From positions 1-28,199 of the forward strand of contig DJAM01000053.1 in assembly GCA_002429595.1 (NCBI GenBank): DNA of 28,199 nucleotides, in the 5' to 3' direction. A program made the translations under genes and the position numbers. The notes beneath the pieces are model-generated. The model did not search any database, was not told the DNA's origin, and saw only the letters and a program-made list of their open reading frames with translations. This stretch comes from Coxiellaceae bacterium UBA6002 (GTDB taxonomy: Bacteria > Pseudomonadota > Gammaproteobacteria > UBA6002). Of the stretch, positions 17,274-25,258 are shown piece after piece (position 1 is the first letter of the stretch; every line of letters starts with the position of its first letter).

Positions 17274-18133
17274 AGACACATTTCATAATTGGATAAAAGA
17301 TTTTGAAAAATTAATATATTGTTTTTTAAATCAGAATAATCGCAATATGTGAATTTAGATGCCGGAATTTTACTCGCAATATAAAATAAGGTATTTAATG
17401 CTTCATCCTTGTTACATCCCAAATCTACATGATGCTCTAATAAACACTTAAAAATTTCAGCTGGTTGAATTTTTTGCAATGTACTTTTGCCACAGCTGCT
17501 ATTTTTATCAAGGAATAGGATGTGTTGAATATGAGTAGGGGCAACCGCAATGTTATTGCAAGCCTCATGAATTTCAACTGCATATTTATGTTGTTGAATG
17601 CCATCTTCTGAGAAGGCACATCTATGAATAGCAATTGGAAACGGTTCAATGGCGATACTTCTCTTATGAATATGAACTGTTTCATCGGTTAGAAACAAAA
17701 TGTCGGAATGCTCATTTGTCAAATGTAGAGAAACTGTTGTCTTTCCGCTTCCTCTATCCCCAGCTATAATTAAAGCTCCACCCTCCTGCTTTTGCACCGC
17801 TGCTGCGTGCAAACCAACAAACCTATCTTTAAATGGCGGCAAATAATAAGGCGGGATTAATGGCGAAGAATAAGGCCATTCAGTGACTTCTTTTCCATTA
17901 GAAAGAGTCATATTAATTGACTCTAAAGCATTATCGATATCAATTGCTCGAAATAGTTTTCTTTCTGCAGTTGTTAAGTCACATTTAATGATAACGTCGG
18001 GACTTCTCCAATTCTCACTGATGAATGCAGAAAAATGCTTTTTAATCCCTTGAGCACACTCTTTATGCAGACAGCGTATCAAGATAACAGCGCCCAAAAA
18101 CTCCAAATAGATATCAGTAGTGCTGACGCTCAT
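17270..18133 (-). CDS. HPr-kinase-like P-loop protein
   Basis: 287 aa. Residues 107-160 match the HprK kinase core: GLHAAAV, then ALIIAGDRGSGKTT (Walker A 125-132) and FLTDETVHI (149-155) where HPr kinase has its acidic pair (here D150-E151). The rest is unlike true HprK and lacks its C-terminal signature, and no HPr/PTS genes are nearby. HprK-like proteins of this kind occur with PqqD-like partners and in peptide-modification clusters (for example lasso peptide clusters, where some phosphorylate the peptide). By context it may phosphorylate the operon's product or first gene product. Both ends overlap neighbours by ATGA (18130-18133 and 17270-17273), which indicates translational coupling. 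Confidence 0.8.
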   Translation of the reverse strand: MSVSTTDIYLEFLGAVILIRCLHKECAQGIKKHFSAFISENWRSPDVIIKCDLTTAERKLFRAIDIDNALESINMTLSNGKEVTEWPYSSPLIPPYYLPPFKDRFVGLHAAAVQKQEGGALIIAGDRGSGKTTVSLHLTNEHSDILFLTDETVHIHKRSIAIEPFPIAIHRCAFSEDGIQQHKYAVEIHEACNNIAVAPTHIQHILFLDKNSSCGKSTLQKIQPAEIFKCLLEHHVDLGCNKDEALNTLFYIASKIPASKFTYCDYSDLKNNILIFQNLLSNYEMCL

Positions 18134-18339
18134 TTAGCGCTACTCGTTGAAGATTTTTTTAAATCACGCAAAGATGATATATTTGAATGAACTATATTTT
18201 CCAAAATGTCTTTACTCATCTTGAGCATACAGTCTGTATTCGGATCCCAAACAAAAAGCTCAGTACCCCTATGACTAGCCAAGGAGTAGACCCTCCAATT
18301 TTTCTGTAAAAGCAACTGATATACCTGGGTATCAATCAT
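18130..18339 (-). CDS. Small PqqD-like protein (possible peptide-recognition element)
   Basis: 69 aa. WRVYSLASHRGTELFVWDPN followed by a helix-like MLKMSKDILENIV resembles the beta-hairpin plus first helix of PqqD-type proteins found beside HPr-kinase-related proteins. PqqD domains bind leader peptides of RiPP precursors. The protein is shorter than a typical PqqD (about 90 aa) and its last helices are weak, ending in a Ser/Lys-rich tail, so the call is tentative. It overlaps the dehydrogenase stop by ATGA at 18336-18339 and the kinase-like start by ATGA at 18130-18133, which strongly supports it as a real gene. Confidence 0.62.
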   Translation of the reverse strand: MIDTQVYQLLLQKNWRVYSLASHRGTELFVWDPNTDCMLKMSKDILENIVHSNISSLRDLKKSSTSSAK

Positions 18340-20330
18340 GTTTGTTTTCTATAGCCAATTGTAAATGAATAGGAAGTAGTATCGATCGGATCTGCAAAGT
18401 TAAGAGCTTGTTGCGTTTTATCATCGCACAATGCAGGTGTTGAAAAAACTCCTAATCCAAGATGTGTTGCACTGATAAAAATCCTTTGCCCAAACATACC
18501 TAGCAATAAAAGAGACGTTAAGTAATTGATACCTTGCGAATAATCATTTTTTATAGAACACCATACTGACACCGCACCAGCTCCTGCCGCTATCTGCCCT
18601 GTCGTCATCTCCTTAACATTTTTTCGATCTAAAATAAGTCCTAAGCTTCGAAATGATTTGTCGTTATGAACAAACTCATATAATACAGGCGCTAGATCCT
18701 CTACAGTAAAGACGGCAACATAAATAGTCGTATTATCAATTGTTTTTTGATCAAAAACAGAGGCGGCAAAACTTAGAATAGTTAGCAAGTCATTTTTTTT
18801 GATTTTTTCCTGATCTCCAAAAAAACGAGTTGTTTTACGCTTCAATAAGGCAGGAATAAGATCAAAAGTGGTTATGTCAAAAACAGGTTCTTTGGCAGCG
18901 GGTATTTTCTCATGCTCAACACAGCCATCGGTCATTGCCAGAAGTGCCAAAAAAGATAAATACCAGTTATGTTGAGCCCAAATAAATATTTTTTTAAACA
19001 TTTCATGAGCAGCAGTTTTACGCAATAAAATCATCTTATTACTAAGCACTTGTAATTTGTCACTACCAACTTGATATTCTGCGTTTAAATAGTCAAACGT
19101 AGTAATTCTATCGTCCCTTCTTGAAAAAAGACAATGTGTGAGCAACATAAACTCTTTCTCGTCAACAACTACTTGTTCACGTTTAGGCCAGAGCGTTTGC
19201 GCAATAAGTTTGCCATCTTGAAAATAAAAATGAGTAGTAGGGTTAGTTTGTACCGAATCAATTATTTCAAGTTCAGTTTCATCGCGATTAATTTCATCGG
19301 AGCAAATAGATCCATTCGTATTCACTTTGATAGTTGCCAACGTAGGATCTTGAACCCAACTTAGATTAGTCATTGACTTCTCAGCGCCATATAACAGTGT
19401 AGTGTTGAACTCAAATCTAGTAAGCAACTGTAAAAGAGTTTCAACTATATGACCAGCGTCTATTATTATTGGTCTAAGTGCTCGTATTTCCCGATATCTC
19501 CACATGGCTCTTTCAACATGTGATTTAATCAAAATACTGAATTGTGCATTTGAAATTGATTGTCTATATTGATGATCTAGTATATCAATAGGCATTTTAA
19601 CCAACATATGACGCTCAAAGTCATACAAATATAGCCCAGGGGGTATGTTGTCTATGGCATGAGGCAAGTATAAATATCCTTCGGTAGGATGACGAGCACC
19701 TCCTGAAGGGCTAGTCTTTCTCACCCAGTAAGTTCCGTCATTGCGATAAACTCGTTCCATCTCTCCAAATGTTAAATATAAAATCAATGAAATCTTTTTA
19801 ATAAAAGTTGAGCCAGCGCAACGGGTGATGTAACTATCATCAATTTCATTGCGGTCGATTGGAATCAGTGGCCAACCTTCTTCGCTACTAGCTGTTGAAT
19901 GTGCCGGTCTAGGCGCCCTTTTCTTATATTCCTCCATTTGCAAATAGTCTAAATCAGCCCAATTGTCATTTAGATAATTGTTAAATGGATAATTGTAATT
20001 CGCAATTTGATACAACTGTAAAAATTTACTTTTATTATGTCGACTTATATCGTTGTTTGGTGATGTTAACAGTAGCTTGCGTTCTAGAAGATTATCGATT
20101 TCTTTTGGATCAACATCGATGCCAGCCTCAAGCAAATCTGAAACTGTTTTGTTTCTATTGGAAAAAAAAAGTAAAACACTTAATATCTTAGGAAAATTAT
20201 TCTTACTAACAGCTAAATAATTAGCTTTTTCTTCGGGGACAAAAACTAACCACTTGCCTGTACCCTGATGCAAAGGAGCCATTAACAAAGCCTGAAGAAC
20301 AATAAGATTTGGGTTCGTTACGATATTCAT
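18336..20330 (-). CDS. SagB-type flavin dehydrogenase with two nitroreductase-like halves
   Basis: 664 aa, more than twice the length of a single nitroreductase. The first half contains the SagB/McbC hallmark KTSPSGGARHPTEGYLY (about residues 205-221) and ERAMWRYREIRALRPIIIDAGH. The second half (about 455-660) is a further nitroreductase-like domain with LLKRKTTRFFGDQE and MFGQRIFISATHLGLGVFSTP. The N-terminal 90 residues look like a winged-helix/PqqD-like region (FPKILSVLLF, then LLERKLLL). Such enzymes use FMN to oxidise azolines to azoles in RiPPs, or perform other dehydrogenations. No YcaO cyclodehydratase is present here, so the substrate is probably not an azoline made locally. The ATG at 20330 is chosen over a TTG one codon upstream. 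Confidence 0.85.
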   Translation of the reverse strand: MNIVTNPNLIVLQALLMAPLHQGTGKWLVFVPEEKANYLAVSKNNFPKILSVLLFFSNRNKTVSDLLEAGIDVDPKEIDNLLERKLLLTSPNNDISRHNKSKFLQLYQIANYNYPFNNYLNDNWADLDYLQMEEYKKRAPRPAHSTASSEEGWPLIPIDRNEIDDSYITRCAGSTFIKKISLILYLTFGEMERVYRNDGTYWVRKTSPSGGARHPTEGYLYLPHAIDNIPPGLYLYDFERHMLVKMPIDILDHQYRQSISNAQFSILIKSHVERAMWRYREIRALRPIIIDAGHIVETLLQLLTRFEFNTTLLYGAEKSMTNLSWVQDPTLATIKVNTNGSICSDEINRDETELEIIDSVQTNPTTHFYFQDGKLIAQTLWPKREQVVVDEKEFMLLTHCLFSRRDDRITTFDYLNAEYQVGSDKLQVLSNKMILLRKTAAHEMFKKIFIWAQHNWYLSFLALLAMTDGCVEHEKIPAAKEPVFDITTFDLIPALLKRKTTRFFGDQEKIKKNDLLTILSFAASVFDQKTIDNTTIYVAVFTVEDLAPVLYEFVHNDKSFRSLGLILDRKNVKEMTTGQIAAGAGAVSVWCSIKNDYSQGINYLTSLLLLGMFGQRIFISATHLGLGVFSTPALCDDKTQQALNFADPIDTTSYSFTIGYRKQT

Positions 20331-20367
20331 CAAAGTTATACATCCTATGAGATCTATATAGATTTTA

Positions 20368-21624
20368 TTATTTTATGTAGACTCCAGAGTAGCATACCAA
20401 TATTTTAACAAAAGAAATCAAATCACTTTCAGAAAGGTTTTGTTTGTTATCTTGTGCAAAGCTACTCAGATTTATTTCTTCACCATGGTTTAAACGAGCG
20501 ATTAACTGCATTATACTTTGATTTTTCTTAATGATAATACGATTCCCTCTAACATATACTAATAGTCTCTTATCATCTTCAAGACTCGAAATGCTTATCT
20601 CGAAGTTAGGAATTTTAATTAGCCGACTTGTTAGATCTACATCAATATTTTTTTTAATCGGTGAAGTTTTGAAACCATTATTACTTTTAATTGATAGAAT
20701 CTGTTCATCAATCGCAGTTTGAAAAAATCGGTTGACACTCATTTCATGTTGAAACATTTGTTCTAATAACGGCTGTATCACTAGGTTAGAATTAGCCTCA
20801 TTTAGCTCTTTATCTAGCATATATTCTGGTATTTTTGAAAAATCATTTTCCAATCTTGTTTTAATAGCTGAAAGCATAAAATCTTTATTGGTATTTCTTG
20901 CAAATGAAATTGCAATACCTACTGAAAAATCCTTAGTACAGCCAACATGGTAATATCCCGCAGGAAGATAGTAGACACTCTTAGCAGGAATGATAAACTC
21001 TTGCCCTGTATTTATTACACTTTCAGGATTGTGACAAAACTCATAAGAACCAGTTAGCTTTTTGTATATTTCGGGCTCCCATAAATACATCGATTTTTGG
21101 CCTGGTCCTAAATGGAGATGGATATTGGATAAACAATCACCGTCGTAATGGATTCCAAATGGTGTGTAGCCATAGTTACCAATAAATATGACTATCTCGA
21201 CTAAATCCCGGATAAAACCATATTTTTGTCTAAGTGGTGCTAAAAACTTCGAAATCTTGATACAAAGGTCATCATTCCACCTTTCCGATTGGTTAATTAT
21301 CAAACCAAAGCGCTGGTTATTAAACAGTGTATTTGCCCACTCCTCAAGAGAGGCCCCATAGCTTGGTGGATTATGTATTACAGTTTGCTCATAATCTGGA
21401 CGCTGAACATTATCAATGTAGAGCCGAAGACCAGTATTCAACCCCGGAGCGTGATTTTTTGATATTGAATTAATAACTGTAACGACGTCATCTATGCCAA
21501 CAGCTATTGAGGCTGGTGATTCAAATACTTTTGAATCTTTTAGATCATTTGTCTGTGAGAAGAACTCCTTCCAAAATTGGCTGATTGATACAGCGTCGTT
21601 TAATTCTTCTGCAACTGTAGCCAT
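20368..21624 (-). CDS. JmjC/cupin-type Fe(II)/2-oxoglutarate oxygenase
   Basis: 418 aa. The region 150-245 is a double-stranded beta-helix with the iron triad HYD (H159, D161) in YTPFGIHYDGDCLSNIHLHL and the distal His in YLPAGYYHVGC (H226), the pattern of JmjC-like/ribosomal-oxygenase (cupin_4) hydroxylases. PGQKSMYLWEPE lies between them, as in that family. The C-terminal 80 residues (RGNRIIIKKN through ESDLISFVKIL) look like a winged helix, as in RoxA/YcfD, or a PqqD-like domain. It probably hydroxylates a peptide or protein side chain; the substrate is unknown. It follows the 162-aa gene after a strong hairpin and precedes the SagB-like gene by 37 bases. Confidence 0.8.
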   Translation of the reverse strand: MATVAEELNDAVSISQFWKEFFSQTNDLKDSKVFESPASIAVGIDDVVTVINSISKNHAPGLNTGLRLYIDNVQRPDYEQTVIHNPPSYGASLEEWANTLFNNQRFGLIINQSERWNDDLCIKISKFLAPLRQKYGFIRDLVEIVIFIGNYGYTPFGIHYDGDCLSNIHLHLGPGQKSMYLWEPEIYKKLTGSYEFCHNPESVINTGQEFIIPAKSVYYLPAGYYHVGCTKDFSVGIAISFARNTNKDFMLSAIKTRLENDFSKIPEYMLDKELNEANSNLVIQPLLEQMFQHEMSVNRFFQTAIDEQILSIKSNNGFKTSPIKKNIDVDLTSRLIKIPNFEISISSLEDDKRLLVYVRGNRIIIKKNQSIMQLIARLNHGEEINLSSFAQDNKQNLSESDLISFVKILVCYSGVYIK

Positions 21625-21674
21625 GAGTTCTCAAGCTCCATAAGAACGAAAGTTTGAAGTAAGAGGGAATTCAA

Positions 21675-21713
21675 TTTGAGGCCTTCTGCAAAGCAATTAC
21701 AGAAGGCCTCAAA
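21675..21713. terminator. Strong hairpin between first and second gene of the minus-strand operon
   Basis: TTTGAGGCCTTCTG (21675-21688) and CAGAAGGCCTCAAA (21700-21713) form a perfect 14-bp stem with an 11-nt loop. On the minus strand it lies 11 bases after the stop of the 162-aa gene and 50 bases before the next start. No T-run follows, so it may terminate partially or stabilise the 3' end of the first message. Confidence 0.75.
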
Positions 21714-21724
21714 CTTAAAATATA

Positions 21725-22213
21725 CTATTTTTTATTTGCTGTTGCTGGCATTGGATCTTTGCGCATGCCAAGGATGACTACCGCTTCACCAGTTTGCAGC
21801 AAACCTCTCATCATGGCTGGCAGCTCTTCAATAAGATCATATTGAATAGGCATGATGAAAGATATACCGTGCGGGTTAAACTCATCTAACTTAACTTTGT
21901 AATTTGCTAAAATATTCCTAGGAATGATAAAGCAAGATTTTGTTGCCATGTCATAAACTTTGATTGGGCAATTTTCTTTATCGCTCTGATTGAAAGTAGG
22001 TACTGCTGAGGTCAAAGAGTCAGCATCAGGTATCGCAAATGTAATGCACTCAATGGTATTTTGAGCTTCTGACTCAACCACATGAAAGTGCTTAACCAGT
22101 TCTGTGCCCGTGATTAGGTATCCACAATTATTGATAGGATCTTGGATATAAACATCTAAGATATCTCTGGCATTGATCTCAAGTTTCTTGTTTTGAAAGT
22201 CAATAATTGACAT
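21725..22213 (-). CDS. Unrecognised 162-aa protein, first gene of the biosynthetic operon (candidate substrate or precursor)
   Basis: No family recognised, no signal peptide and no membrane helix. Four scattered cysteines (30, 56, 83, 93), hydrophobic patches in the middle (KSCFIIPRNI) and an amphipathic C-terminal part (DLIEELPAMMRGLLQTGEAV) ending in a short polar tail (RKDPMPATANKK). It has the strongest ribosome binding site of the operon (AAAAGGAG, 7 bases before the ATG) and is separated from the tailoring genes by a perfect hairpin, both signs of higher expression than the enzymes. That is the usual arrangement for a RiPP precursor or a carrier protein, but at 162 aa it is long and looks globular. 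It may instead be an accessory protein. The role is inference from position. Confidence 0.7.
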   Translation of the reverse strand: MSIIDFQNKKLEINARDILDVYIQDPINNCGYLITGTELVKHFHVVESEAQNTIECITFAIPDADSLTSAVPTFNQSDKENCPIKVYDMATKSCFIIPRNILANYKVKLDEFNPHGISFIMPIQYDLIEELPAMMRGLLQTGEAVVILGMRKDPMPATANKK

Positions 22214-22267
22214 AAAAAATCTCCTTTTAAAATTGAGGGGCAGAACAGGGCACGGAAAATGGAATAC

Positions 22268-22291
22268 ATTATAATATCCTAAAATCCTAAA
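22268..22291 (-). promoter_or_regulatory. Candidate operon promoter with tandem 8-bp direct repeats
   Basis: On the minus strand TATAAT (22268-22273) is a perfect -10 box about 55 bases before the start at 22213. Directly upstream are two adjacent copies of TTTAGGAT (22276-22291), in the spacer and -35 zone. No good -35 box is visible at the usual distance, as expected where an activator substitutes for it. Confidence 0.4.
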
Positions 22292-22468
22292 CAGAGGTAA
22301 TAATATCTAAGATAAGCATCTTCCGTAATAGGTGTAACTATACCAACAATTTTAACATCAAGCTACCGATCTGAATTTTTATTAACAACCAATCTATTAA
22401 TTTGGTAAAATTTATCAAAATATTTAATTTTAACTAATTGAGAATGATTTCGAAAAAAAGGACCGCAA

Positions 22469-23639
22469 ATGAAAAATTTACGGAAAAGCATTCGTGCAAC
22501 ATTCACTCTTTTAGCATTAACATCTCAAATATTTAGCCATTCTCAAGTTGCAATTGCTGCCGAAAAATTACCGACATATTTTCGTTACAACTCTTCACAG
22601 TTGGTCTCATTACAACAACTTTCATCTCCATATAAAATGAATGTCGCTGAGTTGCAAAGGTGGGATCACCTTATGTTCGATTTGGTTAAAAAGAATAAGC
22701 TAGGTGGTATTGCTGCCTCTCGAGTTTATACCACTATTTATATGGCACAACGCGAAGTGGCTTGTCTATCTTTTGACATGAAGCAACAATACCTTGGAAC
22801 TTTAGATCCAATTTCTGCTAAGGTCTTAGGCCTTTTCTTTGCTAAGGGATTCTCAAACCTTTTCGTCCAAAATTAAAACTGATCAGTACTCTGAACAACT
22901 TGCAGATATGGTGTTAGCAAAAATAAAATTACGACAGGAATTGGATAAAAAAAATACCAAGCCATATCCTGAGAAGGCAGACATTAAAAACTATTGGTCA
23001 GGCTCTCGACCTTTTATAGGACAAGATGAGGGCTCGGCGATGACGTGGTTAATTCCTTCACCACGAGACTTAAATTCCCTGACGCCACCAGCACCGCAAT
23101 CAAAAATATGGTTAGAGCAGTTGAAAGAAACTCAAGCCGCATTAAGAAAAGTAACTCCTGAACAGGTCAAAACGATTCATTACTGGGCTGGCGAACCCTC
23201 TACAATCACTTTGTGTGGTATATGGCTGAAGGTTGCTAACGATTACATGAACGCACACGATATTCCGTTCGAAAAACGTTTACAGGTCCGAGCGAATCTT
23301 GCTATGGGGTTATCAGATGCAATGATCGCGGCATTTCATGTGAAATATACCTATTGGATTAAGCGGCCAATAATGCTCGATAAGACTTTACAGACAGTCA
23401 TTGCCACTCCAAATCACCCAAGCTATCCATCGGGTCATTCAACCCTTTCTGGAGCCGCTGCAACTATTTTGACTTTCTATTTTCCTGATCAACAGCAAGA
23501 ATGGTGGCGACTTGCTGACGAAGGCAACCAAAGTCGAATCTTAGCGGGTATTCACTTTCCTATAGATACCAAAGATGGTCTTATTTTAGGGAAAGAAGTG
23601 GGTAACGCCGTTATCGCTGCGCGCAATCAACAGCATTAA
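22469..23639 (+). pseudogene. PAP2 / vanadium haloperoxidase-like phosphatase, frameshifted
   Basis: Two overlapping frames together make one exported PAP2-superfamily protein of about 390 aa. Frame 1 (22469-22876) has a signal peptide (cleavage near VAIAA) and the N-terminal helices. Frame 2 (from about 22839) carries TDQYSEQLADMV and the active site: KYTYWIKRP, YPSGHST and SRILAGIHFPIDTKDG, the three motifs of acid phosphatases and vanadium haloperoxidases. The frames differ by one base, with the shift between about 22835 and 22865 (one base gained, or two lost). All catalytic motifs are intact, so the break is recent or a sequence error. GGACC/AAGGA precedes the ATG. It is divergent from the seven-gene operon, sharing the intergenic region 22214-22468. 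Confidence 0.8.
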
Positions 23640-23657
23640 TACTATAGATAGTAAATT

Positions 23658-23690
23658 TTGATGAACCAACTCCATTAGAAGTTCAATCAA
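23658..23690. terminator. Weak convergent terminator candidate
   Basis: TTGATGAAC (23658-23666) can pair with GTTCAATCAA (23681-23690) with one bulged base, between the convergent PAP2 and flavin reductase genes. No T-run follows on either strand. Confidence 0.25.
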
Positions 23691-23710
23691 CTTAGGCTTT
23701 ATGGTGGTGC

Positions 23711-25087
23711 TTAAGCTAGTGGCTTCAACGTTTCTAACATCGTAGGAATCAGTTCTGCGATGGTGGGGTGGATGTGCATTGCATTTTTCAAGACCGTATA
23801 ATCTGTTCCGGCATACATCATATCCAGAAAGATATGAATAATCTCATCACCTTCTGTCCCTAGCATACTTGCACCCAGAATTTTATTAGTGTCTTTATCA
23901 ATAAAGACTTTCATAAAACCTTGCGTTTCTCCCTTGATAACTGCGCGCTTGATTGCGCTCATTGCCATTTTAGCAACCAATATATTTTTATCGCTATTTT
24001 TAAAATCCTGCTCGTTTTGACCGACTCTACCTAAAGGTGGATCAATATAAAGGTTATAGGCAAGAATGCGATCATTGATCGTTTTGGAATGCGGCTTTGA
24101 TAAGTTAGCAGCAACTATCTGATAGTCGTTATAGGAAGTATGAGTAAATGCGCCTTTGCCGTTACAATCACCTAGCGCATAGATGCCTTGAACAGCAGTA
24201 TTGAGCTCATCGTCTACGACGATGTAGCCCTTTTCATCTAGCTTAAGATCGGTATTTTCCAAACCTAAATCGTCAGTATTAGCTTTTCGTCCAGTAGCAA
24301 CCAACAAATGATCACCCTTGATGTTAAAAACCTTACCATCATGATTTAAGGCACAGCTTATTTCTTCACCCTTCTTTGCAACATTTGTTAAATTAGTTGT
24401 TAGATAAACTTTGATACCCTCATTCTCTAAAATATTTTTAATTTCAGCGGAAATTTCAGGGTCTTCACGTGAAATTAGCCGGTCACCATGTTCAAGGATT
24501 GTGACCTCTGCTCCAAATCGCCTAAACATTTGAGCAAACTCAAGGCCAACATAACTGCCGCCTAGAATGATTAAATGTTTTGGAATTTGATCTAACTCCA
24601 TGATGGTTGTGCTAGTTAAATAATTTATTTCCGATATACCTGGAATGGTTGGTATAAGTGGGCGACCACCGACATTGATAAATATCTTTTTAGCTGTGAT
24701 CAACTTATCATTAACTGCAATTGTATAATTATCAATGAACTTAGCATGCCCTTTGTAAACATCGCAATTCTTTATGCCTTCGAGCCAATCTTTAAGACTG
24801 GAGCGATAGTGTTCGACAATTCGAGCTTTTCTGGCCACAATTTTGTTGAGATTGACTTTGGGTTGATCCATCTCAACTCCAAAAAAATCTAAGTTCCTTG
24901 CAAAGTAAACCTTACGAGCACTTTCATACATGGTTTTTGAAGGAATACAACCAGTATTCACACAAGTACCACCAAACAGCTTACGTTCAATGATTGCTAC
25001 TTGCAGTCCCTGCTTTGCCAGATCTCCGGCTAACGATGGCCCGGCTTGTCCAGTTCCAATGATGATTGCATCGTAGTTCTTTGCCAT
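23711..25087 (-). CDS. FAD-dependent pyridine nucleotide-disulfide oxidoreductase (MerA/RclA-like)
   Basis: 458-aa flavoprotein. FAD-binding start AIIIGTGQAGPSLA, redox-active disulfide GGTCVNTGCIPSKT (C42, C47), NAD(P)H-binding LIILGGSYVGLEFA, second FAD motif GIYALGDCNG and the C-terminal catalytic HPTIAELIPTM (His-Glu pair) are all intact, so it should be an active disulfide reductase. There is no N-terminal metal-binding domain and no C-terminal Cys pair, so it is not a typical mercuric reductase. It is closer to the MerA-like/RclA group linked to reactive chlorine or oxidative stress, rather than lipoamide dehydrogenase. It is transcribed away from the LysE-type operon and stands alone. 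The exact substrate cannot be read. Confidence 0.88.
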   Translation of the reverse strand: MAKNYDAIIIGTGQAGPSLAGDLAKQGLQVAIIERKLFGGTCVNTGCIPSKTMYESARKVYFARNLDFFGVEMDQPKVNLNKIVARKARIVEHYRSSLKDWLEGIKNCDVYKGHAKFIDNYTIAVNDKLITAKKIFINVGGRPLIPTIPGISEINYLTSTTIMELDQIPKHLIILGGSYVGLEFAQMFRRFGAEVTILEHGDRLISREDPEISAEIKNILENEGIKVYLTTNLTNVAKKGEEISCALNHDGKVFNIKGDHLLVATGRKANTDDLGLENTDLKLDEKGYIVVDDELNTAVQGIYALGDCNGKGAFTHTSYNDYQIVAANLSKPHSKTINDRILAYNLYIDPPLGRVGQNEQDFKNSDKNILVAKMAMSAIKRAVIKGETQGFMKVFIDKDTNKILGASMLGTEGDEIIHIFLDMMYAGTDYTVLKNAMHIHPTIAELIPTMLETLKPLA

Positions 25088-25258
25088 TTATACCTCAGGA
25101 AAGGCTTTTTAAAATGATAGTACAATTCTTTATTGATGAAACACTTGTGGGTGAAGTTAACCATTTAGGCTAAAGCGCCATTTTAATGAATTAGGTTGCT
25201 TTATGCAGCTATATTCGTTAAATTAGTAACAAAGGAAACATACTGAAGAGGTAGGTAA

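Noticed and set aside
14717..22213. Lasso peptide cluster, suggested by the HPr-kinase-like and PqqD-like genes
   Set aside because: No asparagine-synthetase-like cyclase, no transglutaminase-like protease and no short precursor gene are present.
14717..22213. Thiazole/oxazole-modified microcin cluster, suggested by the SagB-type enzyme
   Set aside because: No YcaO cyclodehydratase or Ocin-ThiF-like partner is in the window, and the first gene has no Cys/Ser/Thr-rich core.
22800..22880. Programmed ribosomal frameshift in the PAP2 gene
   Set aside because: No convincing slippery heptamer or downstream structure was seen; a mutation or sequence error is simpler.
23711..25087. Mercury resistance (mer) determinant
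   Set aside because: The reductase lacks the metal-binding N-terminal domain and C-terminal Cys pair, and no merR, merT or merP gene is nearby.
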